64,000 bases of DNA. Source: LMUY01 sp965199005. GTDB lineage: Bacteria; Pseudomonadota; Alphaproteobacteria; Acetobacterales; Acetobacteraceae. Positions within the stretch are counted from its first letter, which is position 1; each line of letters starts with the position of its first letter. The notes under the pieces were generated by a model. The model was not told the origin of the DNA. It made no database searches and saw nothing but the letters and a program-made list of their open reading frames with translations. The stretch lies in the NCBI GenBank assembly GCA_965199005.1, contig CBDAQK010000006.1, positions 868,001-932,000 of the forward strand, given 5' to 3'. The position numbers and the translations under genes are program-made. Below are positions 1 to 8,043 of this stretch, piece by piece.

Positions 1-1287
1 TTCGCCGCACCTCGTCAGGATGTGCGTACCGCGGCAATAGCAGGCGACGGCGACGGGCGCGAAGGCAATGCCACGTACATTGGTGTCTGCAGGCGCTGCG
101 AACAGTTGCGTGAAGGTCTCGTTTGCTGGCGTCGTGGTTGCGCTGAGCGTGTCGGTGATGCCGTAGAGGAACGTGGGATCGAGGTCACCGATCGTGCTAT
201 TGGTGGCGTAGAGCGTCACGGTGTTGCCCGATACGGACCCGGTGAGTCCGATGAGCCCAGTCGTGCCACTGGTTCCCGTGTCAGCCACCAGGTTGAGCCC
301 CTGCGACAGGGTGTAGTCAAGGACCCAACTGCTGCCGTTGTAGGTCCATTTTTGCAGTCCGCCGTCGCCTAAGCCACCCAGCTTGGGGTTGCCGCTGTCG
401 GCGACGTAGAGCGTGGTGGCATTTGCGAAGAAATAGCTCTCCGGGCTTAAATAGGTGGTCTTGCCAACGAGGCTGCTATCGACCGTGTTTTCCTGCGCCG
501 CCGTGAGCGTGACGGACTGGCTGATGCCCGTGAGCGGCACATCGGTAGTTGTCGAAGTCGGCTCCGTGCCGTAGGTCGCGATGTTCGAAGTACCCTTGGA
601 TGTGCCCCCGACGCCTTGCTGTTTGCTGTCGCGGGAGACGTAGAGCACACCATTGTATATCTCTACCTGGCGGGTGTCGGTGCTGGTGTCGATGGGGGTG
701 GCGCTGCTGGCGCCGTCGGCCGCCACGAACAGGCCCTGCGTCGTGTCACCCTTCACGCCCTGGCCGCTCACGTAGAACGTGGTGCCGTTGACAGTGGCGA
801 CGCTGCGGATGTTGTTTGTATTGTCGATATTATACAGCGCCGTGCTAGTATCCACGGTGCCATTTGCCCTGATGTCGGCGACTACGCGCGCCACCGGGGT
901 GTAGGTGCTCTGGCTCGTGAGGCTGGTCGACTGCGCCAGCGCCGCATTGCCATATATGTTGCTGCCGCCTGCGCCTTCCGCGGCATTGTAGCTCGCCGCA
1001 TTCACGCCATATCCGCCGATCACAAGCGATTGGCCGTCTGCCGAAAGCTGCAGTGTGCCCTCCGATGACGAACCGTATTCGCCCGAAATGGCATATTCGG
1101 TCGTGCCGTTCGCCGGCGTCGCCGCCTGCGGCAGCACTAGAGTGCCGACGATGGCTCCCGTCTTCGTGAGTTCTTCCAGGGTGATAGGAGACGCCTGATT
1201 GTCCCCGTAGGTGCCACTCCCGTCGCCATCGCCGGACAGGCTGACGACCAGATCGCCCGCGGTAAAAGCTGTAAGGGTCTGCGACAT
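1..1287 (-). CDS. Hint-domain surface/secreted protein, N-terminal part (3' end beyond window)
   Basis: An open frame of 429 codons runs from an ATG at 1287 off the left edge with no stop. The start is supported by GGAG eight bases upstream. The first ~410 residues are rich in Gly, Thr, Ser, Asn and Ala, low in Lys and Cys, and look like a secreted beta-structured passenger (for example the GDGDGSGTYGDN stretch). The last visible residues, ACYCRGTHILTRCGE, match the start of a Hint (hedgehog/intein) domain, where the Cys-x-Cys-x-GT block begins the self-processing fold. Such proteins are common in Acetobacteraceae and Rhodobacteraceae and are thought to be exported; their role is unclear. The catalytic part lies outside the window, so processing cannot be judged. 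The passenger resembles nothing I can name. Confidence 0.8.
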   Translation of the reverse strand, partial: MSQTLTAFTAGDLVVSLSGDGDGSGTYGDNQASPITLEELTKTGAIVGTLVLPQAATPANGTTEYAISGEYGSSSEGTLQLSADGQSLVIGGYGVNAASYNAAEGAGGSNIYGNAALAQSTSLTSQSTYTPVARVVADIRANGTVDTSTALYNIDNTNNIRSVATVNGTTFYVSGQGVKGDTTQGLFVAADGASSATPIDTSTDTRQVEIYNGVLYVSRDSKQQGVGGTSKGTSNIATYGTEPTSTTTDVPLTGISQSVTLTAAQENTVDSSLVGKTTYLSPESYFFANATTLYVADSGNPKLGGLGDGGLQKWTYNGSSWVLDYTLSQGLNLVADTGTSGTTGLIGLTGSVSGNTVTLYATNSTIGDLDPTFLYGITDTLSATTTPANETFTQLFAAPADTNVRGIAFAPVAVACYCRGTHILTRCGE

Positions 1288-1302
1288 AGAAAAATCTCCG
1301 GC

Positions 1303-1317
1303 ACGACGCTGCGTCGT
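1303..1317. promoter_or_regulatory. Perfect 7-bp inverted repeat upstream of the Hint-domain gene
   Basis: ACGACGC-T-GCGTCGT is a perfect palindrome with one central base, 16-30 bases upstream of the Hint-protein start. It could be an operator or an mRNA leader hairpin. Nothing else shows its use. Confidence 0.3.
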
Positions 1318-1489
1318 CACCGCAAAGGACTATTAATCCTCTAGACGCTTGGCGAGTGACAAATCGATGTCAGTTTGGCTTGGCCCAGCCGCTTCCGCTT
1401 CCGAGGTTGCAACTGTAAGTTGAATCTTGCCATCTTCGCTTGCTGGCATGACGGTTGCTTGCCCGCCCCGGCAACAGCGGAGACCCACA

Positions 1490-2266
1490 ATGCGACTGTC
1501 CCAGCTTCTTTCCTCGATTGCGCTCGCCGCCTGCCTGGCCACCGCCGCGCACGCCAAGGAGTATACTGCGATCCGCTTTGGCATGGATGCGAGCTACGCC
1601 CCCTTCGAAAGCGTCAACCAGCAAGGCCAGATCGTCGGGTTCGAGGTCGATTATGCCAACGCCATCTGTGCCAAGATCAAGGTGACCTGCACGTTCCAGA
1701 ACCAGGACTGGGACGGCATCATTCCGGCGCTGTTGGCCAACAAGTTCGACGTGATTTTTTCTTCCATGAACATCACTGATGCCCGCAAGCAGAAGGTCCT
1801 GTTCTCCGACATGTACTACGCCACACCCCCTGTCTTCGCGGGCCAGGCCAGCGAGAAGAGCAACGACGTTTCCCCCGCTGCGCTGAAGGGCAAGACGATC
1901 GGTACTCAATCTTCCACCATCCACGCCGTGTATCTGGAGCGGTTCTACAAGGATTCGGAGATCAAGCTTTACCCGACCCAGGATGAACCTAATCTGGACC
2001 TCGCCAGCGGCCGGTTGGACTACGTGGTGGGCGACAGCCTGGTGGAGCAGGACTTCATCGAGAAGAAGGGCAATGGCTGCTGCCGCGTCATCGCCGAGAT
2101 CAAGCGCATTCCGGACATCCATGGGCCCGGCGTAGGCGCCGCCTTCCGTCCTGAAGACACCGATTTGGCTGCAAAGTTCAACAAGGCCATCGCCGATCTG
2201 GACGCCGACGGCACGTTCAAGACGCTGGAGGCCAAGTACTTCAAGATGGATATCCGCGGGAAATAG
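1490..2266 (+). CDS. Amino-acid ABC transporter, periplasmic binding protein (HisJ/ArtJ type)
   Basis: 258 aa. A Sec signal peptide (MRLSQLLSS, hydrophobic core, cleavage after AHA near residue 22) precedes a type II periplasmic binding fold: FGMDASYAPFES at the start, then GFEVDYANAICAK, the NQDWDGIIPALLANKFDVI segment and SSMNITDARK, as in lysine/arginine/ornithine- or histidine-binding proteins. ATG 1490 was chosen because it begins the signal peptide and has GGAG upstream; a longer in-frame start at 1427 would put a non-signal stretch in front. Two permease genes follow at once. The exact ligand cannot be read from the sequence; a cationic or polar amino acid is most likely. Confidence 0.88.
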   Translation: MRLSQLLSSIALAACLATAAHAKEYTAIRFGMDASYAPFESVNQQGQIVGFEVDYANAICAKIKVTCTFQNQDWDGIIPALLANKFDVIFSSMNITDARKQKVLFSDMYYATPPVFAGQASEKSNDVSPAALKGKTIGTQSSTIHAVYLERFYKDSEIKLYPTQDEPNLDLASGRLDYVVGDSLVEQDFIEKKGNGCCRVIAEIKRIPDIHGPGVGAAFRPEDTDLAAKFNKAIADLDADGTFKTLEAKYFKMDIRGK

Positions 2267-2278
2267 GCGGGCGACCCG

Positions 2279-2980
2279 GTGACATCCTTCGGCCTGCTCT
2301 TTGGGCCGGATGGTTGGGCGCCTTTGCTCATGCATGGCGCGGTCATCACCGTCTCGCTCGCCCTCGCCACGGTTCCGCTTGGCTTTGGCGCCGGGTTGCT
2401 GCTGGCCTTGGTCCGGATGTCGCGCTCACGCCCGGCGCGTATGGCGGGGGAGGCCTACACGACCTTCTTCCGTGGCATCCCGGATTTGCTCGCGTTGTTC
2501 ATTGTCTATTTTGGGCTGCAAGCGGCGATCGACCGGGCCGCCACCCTGCTGCATGTCAACGGCCAGGTGGAACTCAGCGCGTTCCTGGCCGGGGTGATTG
2601 CGCTTTCCGTCGTCGTATCGGCCTATTCCAGTGAGGTCTGGCTCGCCTCGTTCAACGCCGTGCCCTCTGGCCAGGCGGAGGCGGCACGATCGTTGGGGCT
2701 CACCCGGCGCCACACCTTCATGCTCGTCACTTTACCGCAACTGGTTCGCGTGGCGCTGCCGGGGATGGGCAACATCTGGTCCGTGCTGGTGAAGGACACC
2801 TCGCTGATCTCGACCTTGGCCGTGATGGATTTGCTGCGCGCGGCGTCCGAGGCGGCGAAGAACACGCGGGACCCCATCCTCTTCTACACCGCCGCTGCGG
2901 CCGTCTACCTGGTGATCAGCATCGCATCCCAGGCCGGCCAGGCATTTTTGGAGCGGCGGTTTGCCCGGGGGTATGCCTGA
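2279..2980 (+). CDS. Amino-acid ABC transporter permease (HisQ/ArtQ type)
   Basis: 233 aa inner-membrane protein with about five hydrophobic segments. The cytoplasmic EAA loop that docks the ATPase is visible as EAARSLGLTRRHTF near residues 137-150. The start is GTG 2279, 12 bases after the binding-protein stop. The stop overlaps the next permease start by one base (TGATG), so the two subunits are translationally coupled. With its partner it forms the heterodimeric membrane pore for the 1490-2266 binding protein. Confidence 0.88.
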   Translation: MTSFGLLFGPDGWAPLLMHGAVITVSLALATVPLGFGAGLLLALVRMSRSRPARMAGEAYTTFFRGIPDLLALFIVYFGLQAAIDRAATLLHVNGQVELSAFLAGVIALSVVVSAYSSEVWLASFNAVPSGQAEAARSLGLTRRHTFMLVTLPQLVRVALPGMGNIWSVLVKDTSLISTLAVMDLLRAASEAAKNTRDPILFYTAAAAVYLVISIASQAGQAFLERRFARGYA

Positions 2981-3756
2981 TGCCGGGCTGGGCTGGGTTC
3001 CTGTTCAACCTGGCGTTGTTGCAAGAGTATGGCTGGCGGCTGGTTCTCGGCCTGCAGGTCACGGCCGAGGTGGTGGGCCTGTCCTGCGCCGCCGGGTTCT
3101 GCCTGGCCTGGCCGATTTGCTACGCCCGGCTGTCACGCAACCGCCTGCTCTCCAGCGCCGCCTTGGCCTACGTCACGGTGTTTCGCGGCACGCCGCTGCT
3201 CTGCCAGCTTTACCTGGTGTATTATGGGGCGGGCGAAATCCGCCCGTTCCTCACCACGCTCGGGCTGTGGACGGTGTTCCGCGAGGCGCTCCCCTGCTGC
3301 ATCTTCGCCTTCACCCTCAACACCGCGGCGTATCAGGCCGAAATCTTGCGCGGCGCCATCACTGCCGTGCCAAGGGGACAGATCGAGGCCGCCGCGGCGC
3401 TGGGGCTGTCGCGCTGGCCCATCGGCCGCCACGTGGTGTTCCCTCAGGCCTCCCTGGTGGCGTTACGCCCGTTGGGCAATGAGTTGATCAGCGTCATCAA
3501 GGCCAGCGCGCTCGCCGCGATCGTCACCGTTCTCGACCTGATGGGCCAGACCCGTCTGGTCTTCTCCCGGACCTTCGATTTCTCGATCTACCTCTACGCC
3601 GCGCTGCTCTACCTTGCCGTGACGGAAATCATCCGCCGGGTGTGGCTGGTCATGGAGCGTGCGTTCTCAGCGCATCTGCAGGTTCCGGCAATGCGCCAGC
3701 CAAGTGCCGGAACGGGTGCGGCGCAGCGGCCGGGCACGCTCGTCGAGGCACGATAG
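2980..3756 (+). CDS. Amino-acid ABC transporter permease (HisM/ArtM type)
   Basis: 258 aa, about five membrane segments, with the EAA loop GQIEAAAALGLSRWPIG around residues 136-152. The C-terminal tail past residue ~230 is Ala/Pro-rich and probably cytoplasmic. It overlaps the previous permease by one base. No ATP-binding subunit follows: the next gene is a PAP2-type phosphatase, so the ATPase must be encoded elsewhere or shared with another transporter. Confidence 0.87.
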   Translation: MPGWAGFLFNLALLQEYGWRLVLGLQVTAEVVGLSCAAGFCLAWPICYARLSRNRLLSSAALAYVTVFRGTPLLCQLYLVYYGAGEIRPFLTTLGLWTVFREALPCCIFAFTLNTAAYQAEILRGAITAVPRGQIEAAAALGLSRWPIGRHVVFPQASLVALRPLGNELISVIKASALAAIVTVLDLMGQTRLVFSRTFDFSIYLYAALLYLAVTEIIRRVWLVMERAFSAHLQVPAMRQPSAGTGAAQRPGTLVEAR

Positions 3757-3839
3757 GCCTGCGGCGTTCCCTTGTTGCGGCCTCCTTAACGCATTTCGTG
3801 CACCATGCATCCGGATATATCCCGAGATAGCCGAGGTCC

Positions 3840-4388
3840 ATGGTCTTCGTATCCGACTTCGCCGACCAGGCTGTGGTGCTGCCCTTGGCCCTGATCGTGA
3901 CGCTCGTGCTGGGCGTGATGGGGTGGTGGCGCGGCTTGTTCGCCTGGGTGGGCTCGGTTGCCGGGACGTTGGCTGTGATGTTGGCGCTGAAGCTGCTCGG
4001 CCTGGCGATGGCGGATAATTTGGCGTGGGGCGGCCCGGTCAGCCCCAGTGGCCACACCGCCTCGGCCTGCGTGGTGTATGGCGGCCTGGCCCTCCTCCTG
4101 CTGCGCGGCAGCATCCCCGCCCCGATCCTGGCTGCCATTCCACCATTCATCGTGTTGGGCATGGGATACACCCGGGTCGAATTACAGGCGCATGACCCGG
4201 CGGAGGTGCTGGTGGGCGGCATTGTCGGCTGTATCGGGGTCGCTGTCCTCGCCATCGCCGCGGGACCACGCCCACGCCTGGTGCGTTGGCCCGTCTTGGG
4301 CGCCGCCGCCTGCACCATGCTCGTGTTTCACGGCATGCACCTTCCTGCCGAGGCGGCGATCCGCTCGGCCTTTGCTGCTCCTCCGTGA
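3840..4388 (+). CDS. PAP2-type membrane phosphatase, EPS-associated
   Basis: 182 aa, five to six membrane segments. Two of the three PAP2 signatures are visible: SPSGHTA (residues ~68-74) and YTRVELQAHDPAE, which corresponds to SRxxxxxHxxxD with Thr and Glu in place of Ser and Asp. The first signature (KxxxxxxRP) is not recognisable. Family members dephosphorylate lipid pyrophosphates such as undecaprenyl-PP. The gene lies directly upstream of a Wzz/GumC-like gene, so recycling of the EPS carrier lipid is a reasonable inference. The motif changes leave activity uncertain. Confidence 0.7.
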   Translation: MVFVSDFADQAVVLPLALIVTLVLGVMGWWRGLFAWVGSVAGTLAVMLALKLLGLAMADNLAWGGPVSPSGHTASACVVYGGLALLLLRGSIPAPILAAIPPFIVLGMGYTRVELQAHDPAEVLVGGIVGCIGVAVLAIAAGPRPRLVRWPVLGAAACTMLVFHGMHLPAEAAIRSAFAAPP

Positions 4389-4395
4389 GGGTCCC

Positions 4396-5610
4396 ATGAA
4401 CGCCTTGATGAGCATGCCGGGCTCTGGCGAGATGGCCATGTGGCGCATCGTCGACCCCGGCCAATATCAGCCGGCGCCGCCGCACCGCCGCGATTGGGCG
4501 TGGCGGACCGGCGTGTTTTCCCTGGGCATCGTGATCACCACCGCAGCGGCGGCGGGGGTTTGGCAATACACCGCGCCCGACACCATCGTGCGGACCCGCA
4601 TCGTCGCCGATGGGGCGGGGGATAACTCTGGCCGCGCCGCGCTGTCCGACGTGGCGCTGCGGCTCGCTGGCGCTGCGGACCGCCCGGTGAGCCTGCAAGA
4701 GGGTGGGGAGGCCCTTGTCGTCACGTCGCAGGCGCATGACCCGGACCAGGCTCGGCAGCGCTCGACCTCCCTGGTGGATGCGATCCTGAACGCGCCGGTC
4801 TCGCTATCGCCAGCGCCGCTTGCTCCGGAGCAGCCGGTGGGGCCGCGGGCTACGTTACGGGCGGAGCACGCGCGGCTGGCGGCGGCAGCGGACGCGGTGG
4901 ATGCACGGATGATCGCCGTGTCCACGTCGCTGGCAGCCCTGGCGCGGGACATCGCCGCGTCCAGCCGTGCCGCCGCCGACCATAGGCCAGGGCGGGACAC
5001 GCTGGACAAGGGAGCGGCGGCGCTCGCCGATCTGCAACTGAAGCGCCTCCAACTCGTGACGAAATATCAAGACACCTATCCGGCCGTCCTCGTCATGGAT
5101 GTGCAGATCCACGACCTGCAGAAATTCCTGAGCGACGAAGCACACCGGGTCGAGGGTCATGCGCCCGCGCCGGACCCGGCGGACGCGCTTTTGGCAGGGG
5201 AGCGAGACCGGTTGCAGGCCGAGCTCGCGCAACTCGACAACCGCCGCCGCGAGCTGGCGACCAAGATCGGCAGCCTCGACCGCCAATTGGCCCTGCTGCC
5301 GGCTACGACGGTTGCTTCCACAGGGCCAGTAGCGGCGCCTGCGCCGGTGTTGATTGCAACGGCCACCACGATGTTCCCGGATGCGGACGCCCGGCTGACC
5401 ACCGTCCCGGCCATTGCCGCCTTGGGGCTCGTGCTATCCTCACTGGCCGCCTTGCTGCCCCGGCGCCGCCGCAGCCTTTCCGCGCTGCCACCCGGCCTGC
5501 TGCTGGAGCCGGTTGCCTTGCCACGGATTAGCGGTGACCACGCCCTGCCGCTCCCGGTGCGGCTGCGCAAAGGCTTCATCCCGTCCTTGGAAAGCTTGAG
5601 CGCGGAGTAG
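4396..5610 (+). CDS. Wzz/GumC-like polysaccharide chain-length protein (atypical)
   Basis: 404 aa. An N-terminal membrane segment (about residues 35-55), a long Ala/Arg/Glu-rich coiled-coil region (about 160-310) and a second membrane segment near 335-358 followed by an RRRR stop-transfer signal give the hairpin layout of Wzz/GumC proteins. The KYQDTYPAVLVMDVQIHDL stretch resembles the KYQ-DxxP-V coiled coil of GumC. ATG 4396 lies 7 bases after the PAP2 stop; an open frame extends upstream to 4048 only inside the PAP2 gene. It probably controls chain length or export together with the second GumC-like protein at 12302-13855. Confidence 0.68.
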   Translation: MNALMSMPGSGEMAMWRIVDPGQYQPAPPHRRDWAWRTGVFSLGIVITTAAAAGVWQYTAPDTIVRTRIVADGAGDNSGRAALSDVALRLAGAADRPVSLQEGGEALVVTSQAHDPDQARQRSTSLVDAILNAPVSLSPAPLAPEQPVGPRATLRAEHARLAAAADAVDARMIAVSTSLAALARDIAASSRAAADHRPGRDTLDKGAAALADLQLKRLQLVTKYQDTYPAVLVMDVQIHDLQKFLSDEAHRVEGHAPAPDPADALLAGERDRLQAELAQLDNRRRELATKIGSLDRQLALLPATTVASTGPVAAPAPVLIATATTMFPDADARLTTVPAIAALGLVLSSLAALLPRRRRSLSALPPGLLLEPVALPRISGDHALPLPVRLRKGFIPSLESLSAE

Positions 5611-5653
5611 CGCAGACCTTCCTTTTGGCAGGCTGGCAAGACAGATTGCCGCG

Positions 5654-6109
5654 ATGACCCAAGACCTTCGGCTTGCCACGCGTGACGACCTACAGGCCGT
5701 GGAGACTGTCGTCCGAGCTGCGTACGTCCATTACGTGGCCCGCATCGGGCGAGAGCCGGGTCCGATGCTGGACGACTACGCTGCCCTGATTGACAAGCAG
5801 CTGGTTCATGTCGTCGAGCACGACGGCATGGTCAAAGGGGTTCTGGTGCTGATCCCAGAGGAGAGCACGATGCTCCTGGACAACGTTGCCGTTTCCCCAG
5901 ATGCGCAAGGCCTTGGTCTTGGGCGCAGGATGCTGGAGTTTGCCGAGCGTGCTGCCGTGGCGTCGGGCTACCGCTCGATCAAGCTCTACACCAACGAGGC
6001 CATGACCGAGAACATCGGGCTCTATTCCCGGATCGGTTACGTCGAAACCCACAGGGCTGTAGAGAAGGGGCTGCGGCGGGTTTACATGGAGAAGCCGCTC
6101 GTCTCATGA
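5654..6109 (+). CDS. GNAT-family N-acetyltransferase
   Basis: 151 aa, a complete single GNAT domain. The acetyl-CoA loop is QGLGLGRRML (about residues 77-86), preceded by the beta strand LLDNVAVSPDA; the C-terminal part LYTNEAMTENIGLYSRIGYVETHR is the typical fourth motif. The substrate is unknown. The gene is the last conventional one before the low-GC cassette region, and lies 157 bases from its first repeat. Confidence 0.85.
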   Translation: MTQDLRLATRDDLQAVETVVRAAYVHYVARIGREPGPMLDDYAALIDKQLVHVVEHDGMVKGVLVLIPEESTMLLDNVAVSPDAQGLGLGRRMLEFAERAAVASGYRSIKLYTNEAMTENIGLYSRIGYVETHRAVEKGLRRVYMEKPLVS

Positions 6110-6208
6110 GACGTCGACGCATCCGGAGTTGTAAGCGTCCGCGAACTGCCACCTCCCGTAATAGCTCAACGTTCCTTTTTGGTGGCCGCTACCGACCAGG
6201 AGCGGACA

Positions 6209-6272
6209 TTCGCACCGGACATCTGCAACACGTAAGGCACTCATTAAGCTATGGCGGCACAGCCGGTGCGAA
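6209..6272. repeat. 10-bp inverted repeat bracketing the left edge of the cassette array
   Basis: TTCGCACCGG (6209-6218) and CCGGTGCGAA (6263-6272) are perfect reverse complements 44 bases apart. The right arm overlaps repeat copy 1. A related direct repeat, AT(C/A)TGCAACA, occurs at 6221-6230 and 6282-6291. Together they could fold into a long stem, as folded recombination sites do. Confidence 0.55.
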
Positions 6273-6288
6273 ATTCTTGAGATATGCA
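6267..6288 (+). repeat. Cassette repeat copy 1
   Basis: TGC GA AATTCTTGA GATA T GCA: a full match to the core. It marks the left edge of the array and overlaps the right arm of a 10-bp inverted repeat. Confidence 0.7.
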
Positions 6289-6359
6289 ACACCATATCGT
6301 AGGTGCATGACCTTGGGAGTGCCGGTAAACACCCTGCGACGAAAGTCGGAGTCGGTGTG

Positions 6360-6809
6360 ATGGCGTTGCAGGGTTACGACCTTGCCGACTTCGGTCGTAT
6401 TTGGTGCGCGCGGATACGGGCTTGGCGGGCTTGGTTCGGGAGGGGCTCTAGCGGCTATCTCCTCGGGCCGTATCGATCATCGGAAGAGGCGGAGTTGTCT
6501 TTAAAGGAAGACAAAGAGGCGGTTGAAGCCGGTGTTTTGGAACTGAGGGAGGCGGAACGGCACACGAGCACTCAATTTCGTGAAGTCGATTTCCCTGATA
6601 ACGCGTTCTGCTTTGAGGATTTCGATGGTGATGCGATGTGGTGCGTCTGGGCATTGGCGATGCACTCAGGATCGCATCTCTATTTTGTTGGGACGCCTGA
6701 GGGGCCGCTCCCCGAAATCTATTATGATCGCCGTCGATGTCGGCTTGCCGCGATCGATGCGAAAAGAAAATACGATTCCGAGCGCGGCCCAAGCGTGCAG
6801 AATTCTTGA
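6360..6809 (+). CDS. Hypothetical cassette protein
   Basis: 149 aa from ATG 6360; an upstream in-frame start at 6303 would run through the leader. No family recognised. The protein has a charged helical stretch (SSEEAELSLKEDKEAVE) and a Trp/aromatic-rich middle (DAMWCVWALAMHSGSHLYF). Its last codons GTG CAG AAT TCT TGA, giving VQNS and stop, are part of repeat copy 2, so its C-terminus is provided by the repeat. GC is lower than in the flanking operons. Confidence 0.6.
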   Translation: MALQGYDLADFGRIWCARIRAWRAWFGRGSSGYLLGPYRSSEEAELSLKEDKEAVEAGVLELREAERHTSTQFREVDFPDNAFCFEDFDGDAMWCVWALAMHSGSHLYFVGTPEGPLPEIYYDRRRCRLAAIDAKRKYDSERGPSVQNS

Positions 6810-6817
6810 TATTCGCA
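6796..6817 (+). repeat. Cassette repeat copy 2
   Basis: TGC AG AATTCTTGA TATT C GCA: a full core match. The TGA in the core is the stop codon of the upstream gene. A hairpin CGCAAC-GGTC-GTTGCG follows at 6814-6829. Confidence 0.7.
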
Positions 6818-6887
6818 ACGGTCGTTGCGGCCGGCAGAGATCGATGTCACCCTTTTTCGTCTGCGCCCGAGTCATCCGAGGAGACCC

Positions 6888-7187
6888 ATGCACATCGACC
6901 CCGTGGAGATTTACTCCGATGCCTCGAACGCTGCGGTAATGAGGCATCCGGGCCGCCGCTTCCCCGGCGTGCTTGTTCAAGGCGACACGTTATCCGGCCT
7001 TTGCTCAACGGCAGACCTAATCTGCGCGAGTGGTCGGCAGCAGTTGGACCCGGACACGTATGAAGAACTGAACGACCTACGAAATCACCTCTGGAGCTTC
7101 CTGCTGCACTACAAAACCGTGTTGGGCGAGCATGACATCCCCTTGCCGTTCTCCGACCGGCCGCCTCCAGTGACATACGAACCTTAG
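6888..7187 (+). CDS. Small cassette protein, DUF6959-like
   Basis: 99 aa from ATG 6888, with GAGGAG six bases upstream deciding the start. The N-terminal half (VEIYSDASNAAVMRHPGRRFPGV, split here as VEIYSDASNAAVM then RHPGRRFPGVLVQGDTL) resembles a small conserved family I recall as DUF6959, of unknown function. Its stop lies 23 bases before repeat copy 3, as expected of a gene carried with its own 3' recombination site. Confidence 0.65.
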   Translation: MHIDPVEIYSDASNAAVMRHPGRRFPGVLVQGDTLSGLCSTADLICASGRQQLDPDTYEELNDLRNHLWSFLLHYKTVLGEHDIPLPFSDRPPPVTYEP

Positions 7188-7256
7188 CGCACGGCACCCC
7201 ACATACGTGGTGCATAATTCTTGATTTATGCACTGAGTGCCAACTCACGGTGCGCT
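7186..7256. repeat. Nested inverted repeats around cassette repeat copy 3
   Basis: AGCGCAC (7186-7192) pairs with GTGCGCT (7250-7256), and GGCAC (7193-7197) pairs with GTGCC (7237-7241). Both enclose the 22-bp element, whose own arms TGCATAA and TTTATGCA also pair. The ~70-bp unit could fold as one imperfect cruciform. Confidence 0.5.
7211..7232 (+). repeat. Cassette repeat copy 3
   Basis: TGC AT AATTCTTGA TTTA T GCA: a full core match with strongly palindromic arms. It lies between the DUF6959-like gene and the minus-strand three-gene operon. Confidence 0.7.
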
Positions 7257-7323
7257 GTATTGCTTGCCCGTCCGGGCAAGCTGGTTAAGTAAGCGACAGC
7301 CTGAGGCGGCTGCTAGCGGCTCA

Positions 7324-8043
7324 TCACACCAGCCATTTGGCATAGGCCCGCACGTTGATCATCGGCACTGTGGCGGTGTCCTGCAGCCGGGCGATCAGCT
7401 CCAGCAGGAACGCGGTCGCGGCCTTGCCTTGCGGCGTGGCGGTGTGGCACCCGGCCTTGTCGCAACTGAACAGACCATGCGCTGCCACACAGCCAAGATC
7501 GAGGTGGCCGGTAGGATCGCCGGCTGAAAGCGCCTGCGTCAGCGCGCCTCCAAGGGCTGGCTTCCAATCGCTCTCGAAAGTCAGCAGGCCGCCAAGGATG
7601 TGCGATGGCGGCTTTGGCGGATAGGTGCCGCCGGCATGTGGGATCGGCAGGCTGGTGCGATGAAGCTGCCGAACGCTTGCGACCTTCTTCTGCGCATAGG
7701 CAACCTGCTCGGCGTTGATGGATTGCTTCGCCTCAAATGCGGCATAGACGCTTTCGGCGGGGATGATTTTCTGCCCCTCGAAATGGAAGATGAACGGCGA
7801 ATATTGCCGGTCGAACACCACAACATCGATCTGGTCGCTAAAGATGCCGGCGCTGTCCACGACATGCGCTGACGCGGCGGCATAACGCTCTGGCAGGTAG
7901 GTTTGCAGGAGCTGCAGCCACACGGCCTCGCTCGCGTCCCCCTTGGTGCCGGGATGGCCGAAGGTCTGCCGTGTCGTCCGCAGGCGTTGCTCGATATCGT
8001 CATGAAGGCCGCCCAGCAGCCGGGACAGAGACCAGCCGGTCAT
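7324..8043 (-). CDS. PD-(D/E)XK nuclease-like protein (DUF6602-like), putative effector
   Basis: 239 aa. The N-terminal half carries a plausible PD-(D/E)XK nuclease core: Glu39 in SEAVWLQLL, Asp73 in SDQIDVVVFD and Glu104-x-Lys106 in VYAAFEAKQ, in the right order and spacing with hydrophobic strands. It fits what I recall of DUF6602 proteins. The C-terminal half has a CGxxxAxGLFSCDKAGCH-like Cys/His cluster. The start ATG 8043 overlaps the stop of the nucleotidyltransferase gene (ATGA), so the two are coupled. By analogy with CBASS it would be the killing or degrading effector. No known cyclic-nucleotide sensor domain is visible, so activation by a nucleotide signal is inference. Confidence 0.65.
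   Translation of the reverse strand: MTGWSLSRLLGGLHDDIEQRLRTTRQTFGHPGTKGDASEAVWLQLLQTYLPERYAAASAHVVDSAGIFSDQIDVVVFDRQYSPFIFHFEGQKIIPAESVYAAFEAKQSINAEQVAYAQKKVASVRQLHRTSLPIPHAGGTYPPKPPSHILGGLLTFESDWKPALGGALTQALSAGDPTGHLDLGCVAAHGLFSCDKAGCHTATPQGKAATAFLLELIARLQDTATVPMINVRAYAKWLV

Noticed and set aside
7211..7232. Xer dif or pdif site
   Set aside because: The arms loosely resemble GTGCATAAT...TTATGCAC in copy 3 only; the other copies lack the Xer arm consensus, and all copies share one orientation, unlike alternating pdif modules.
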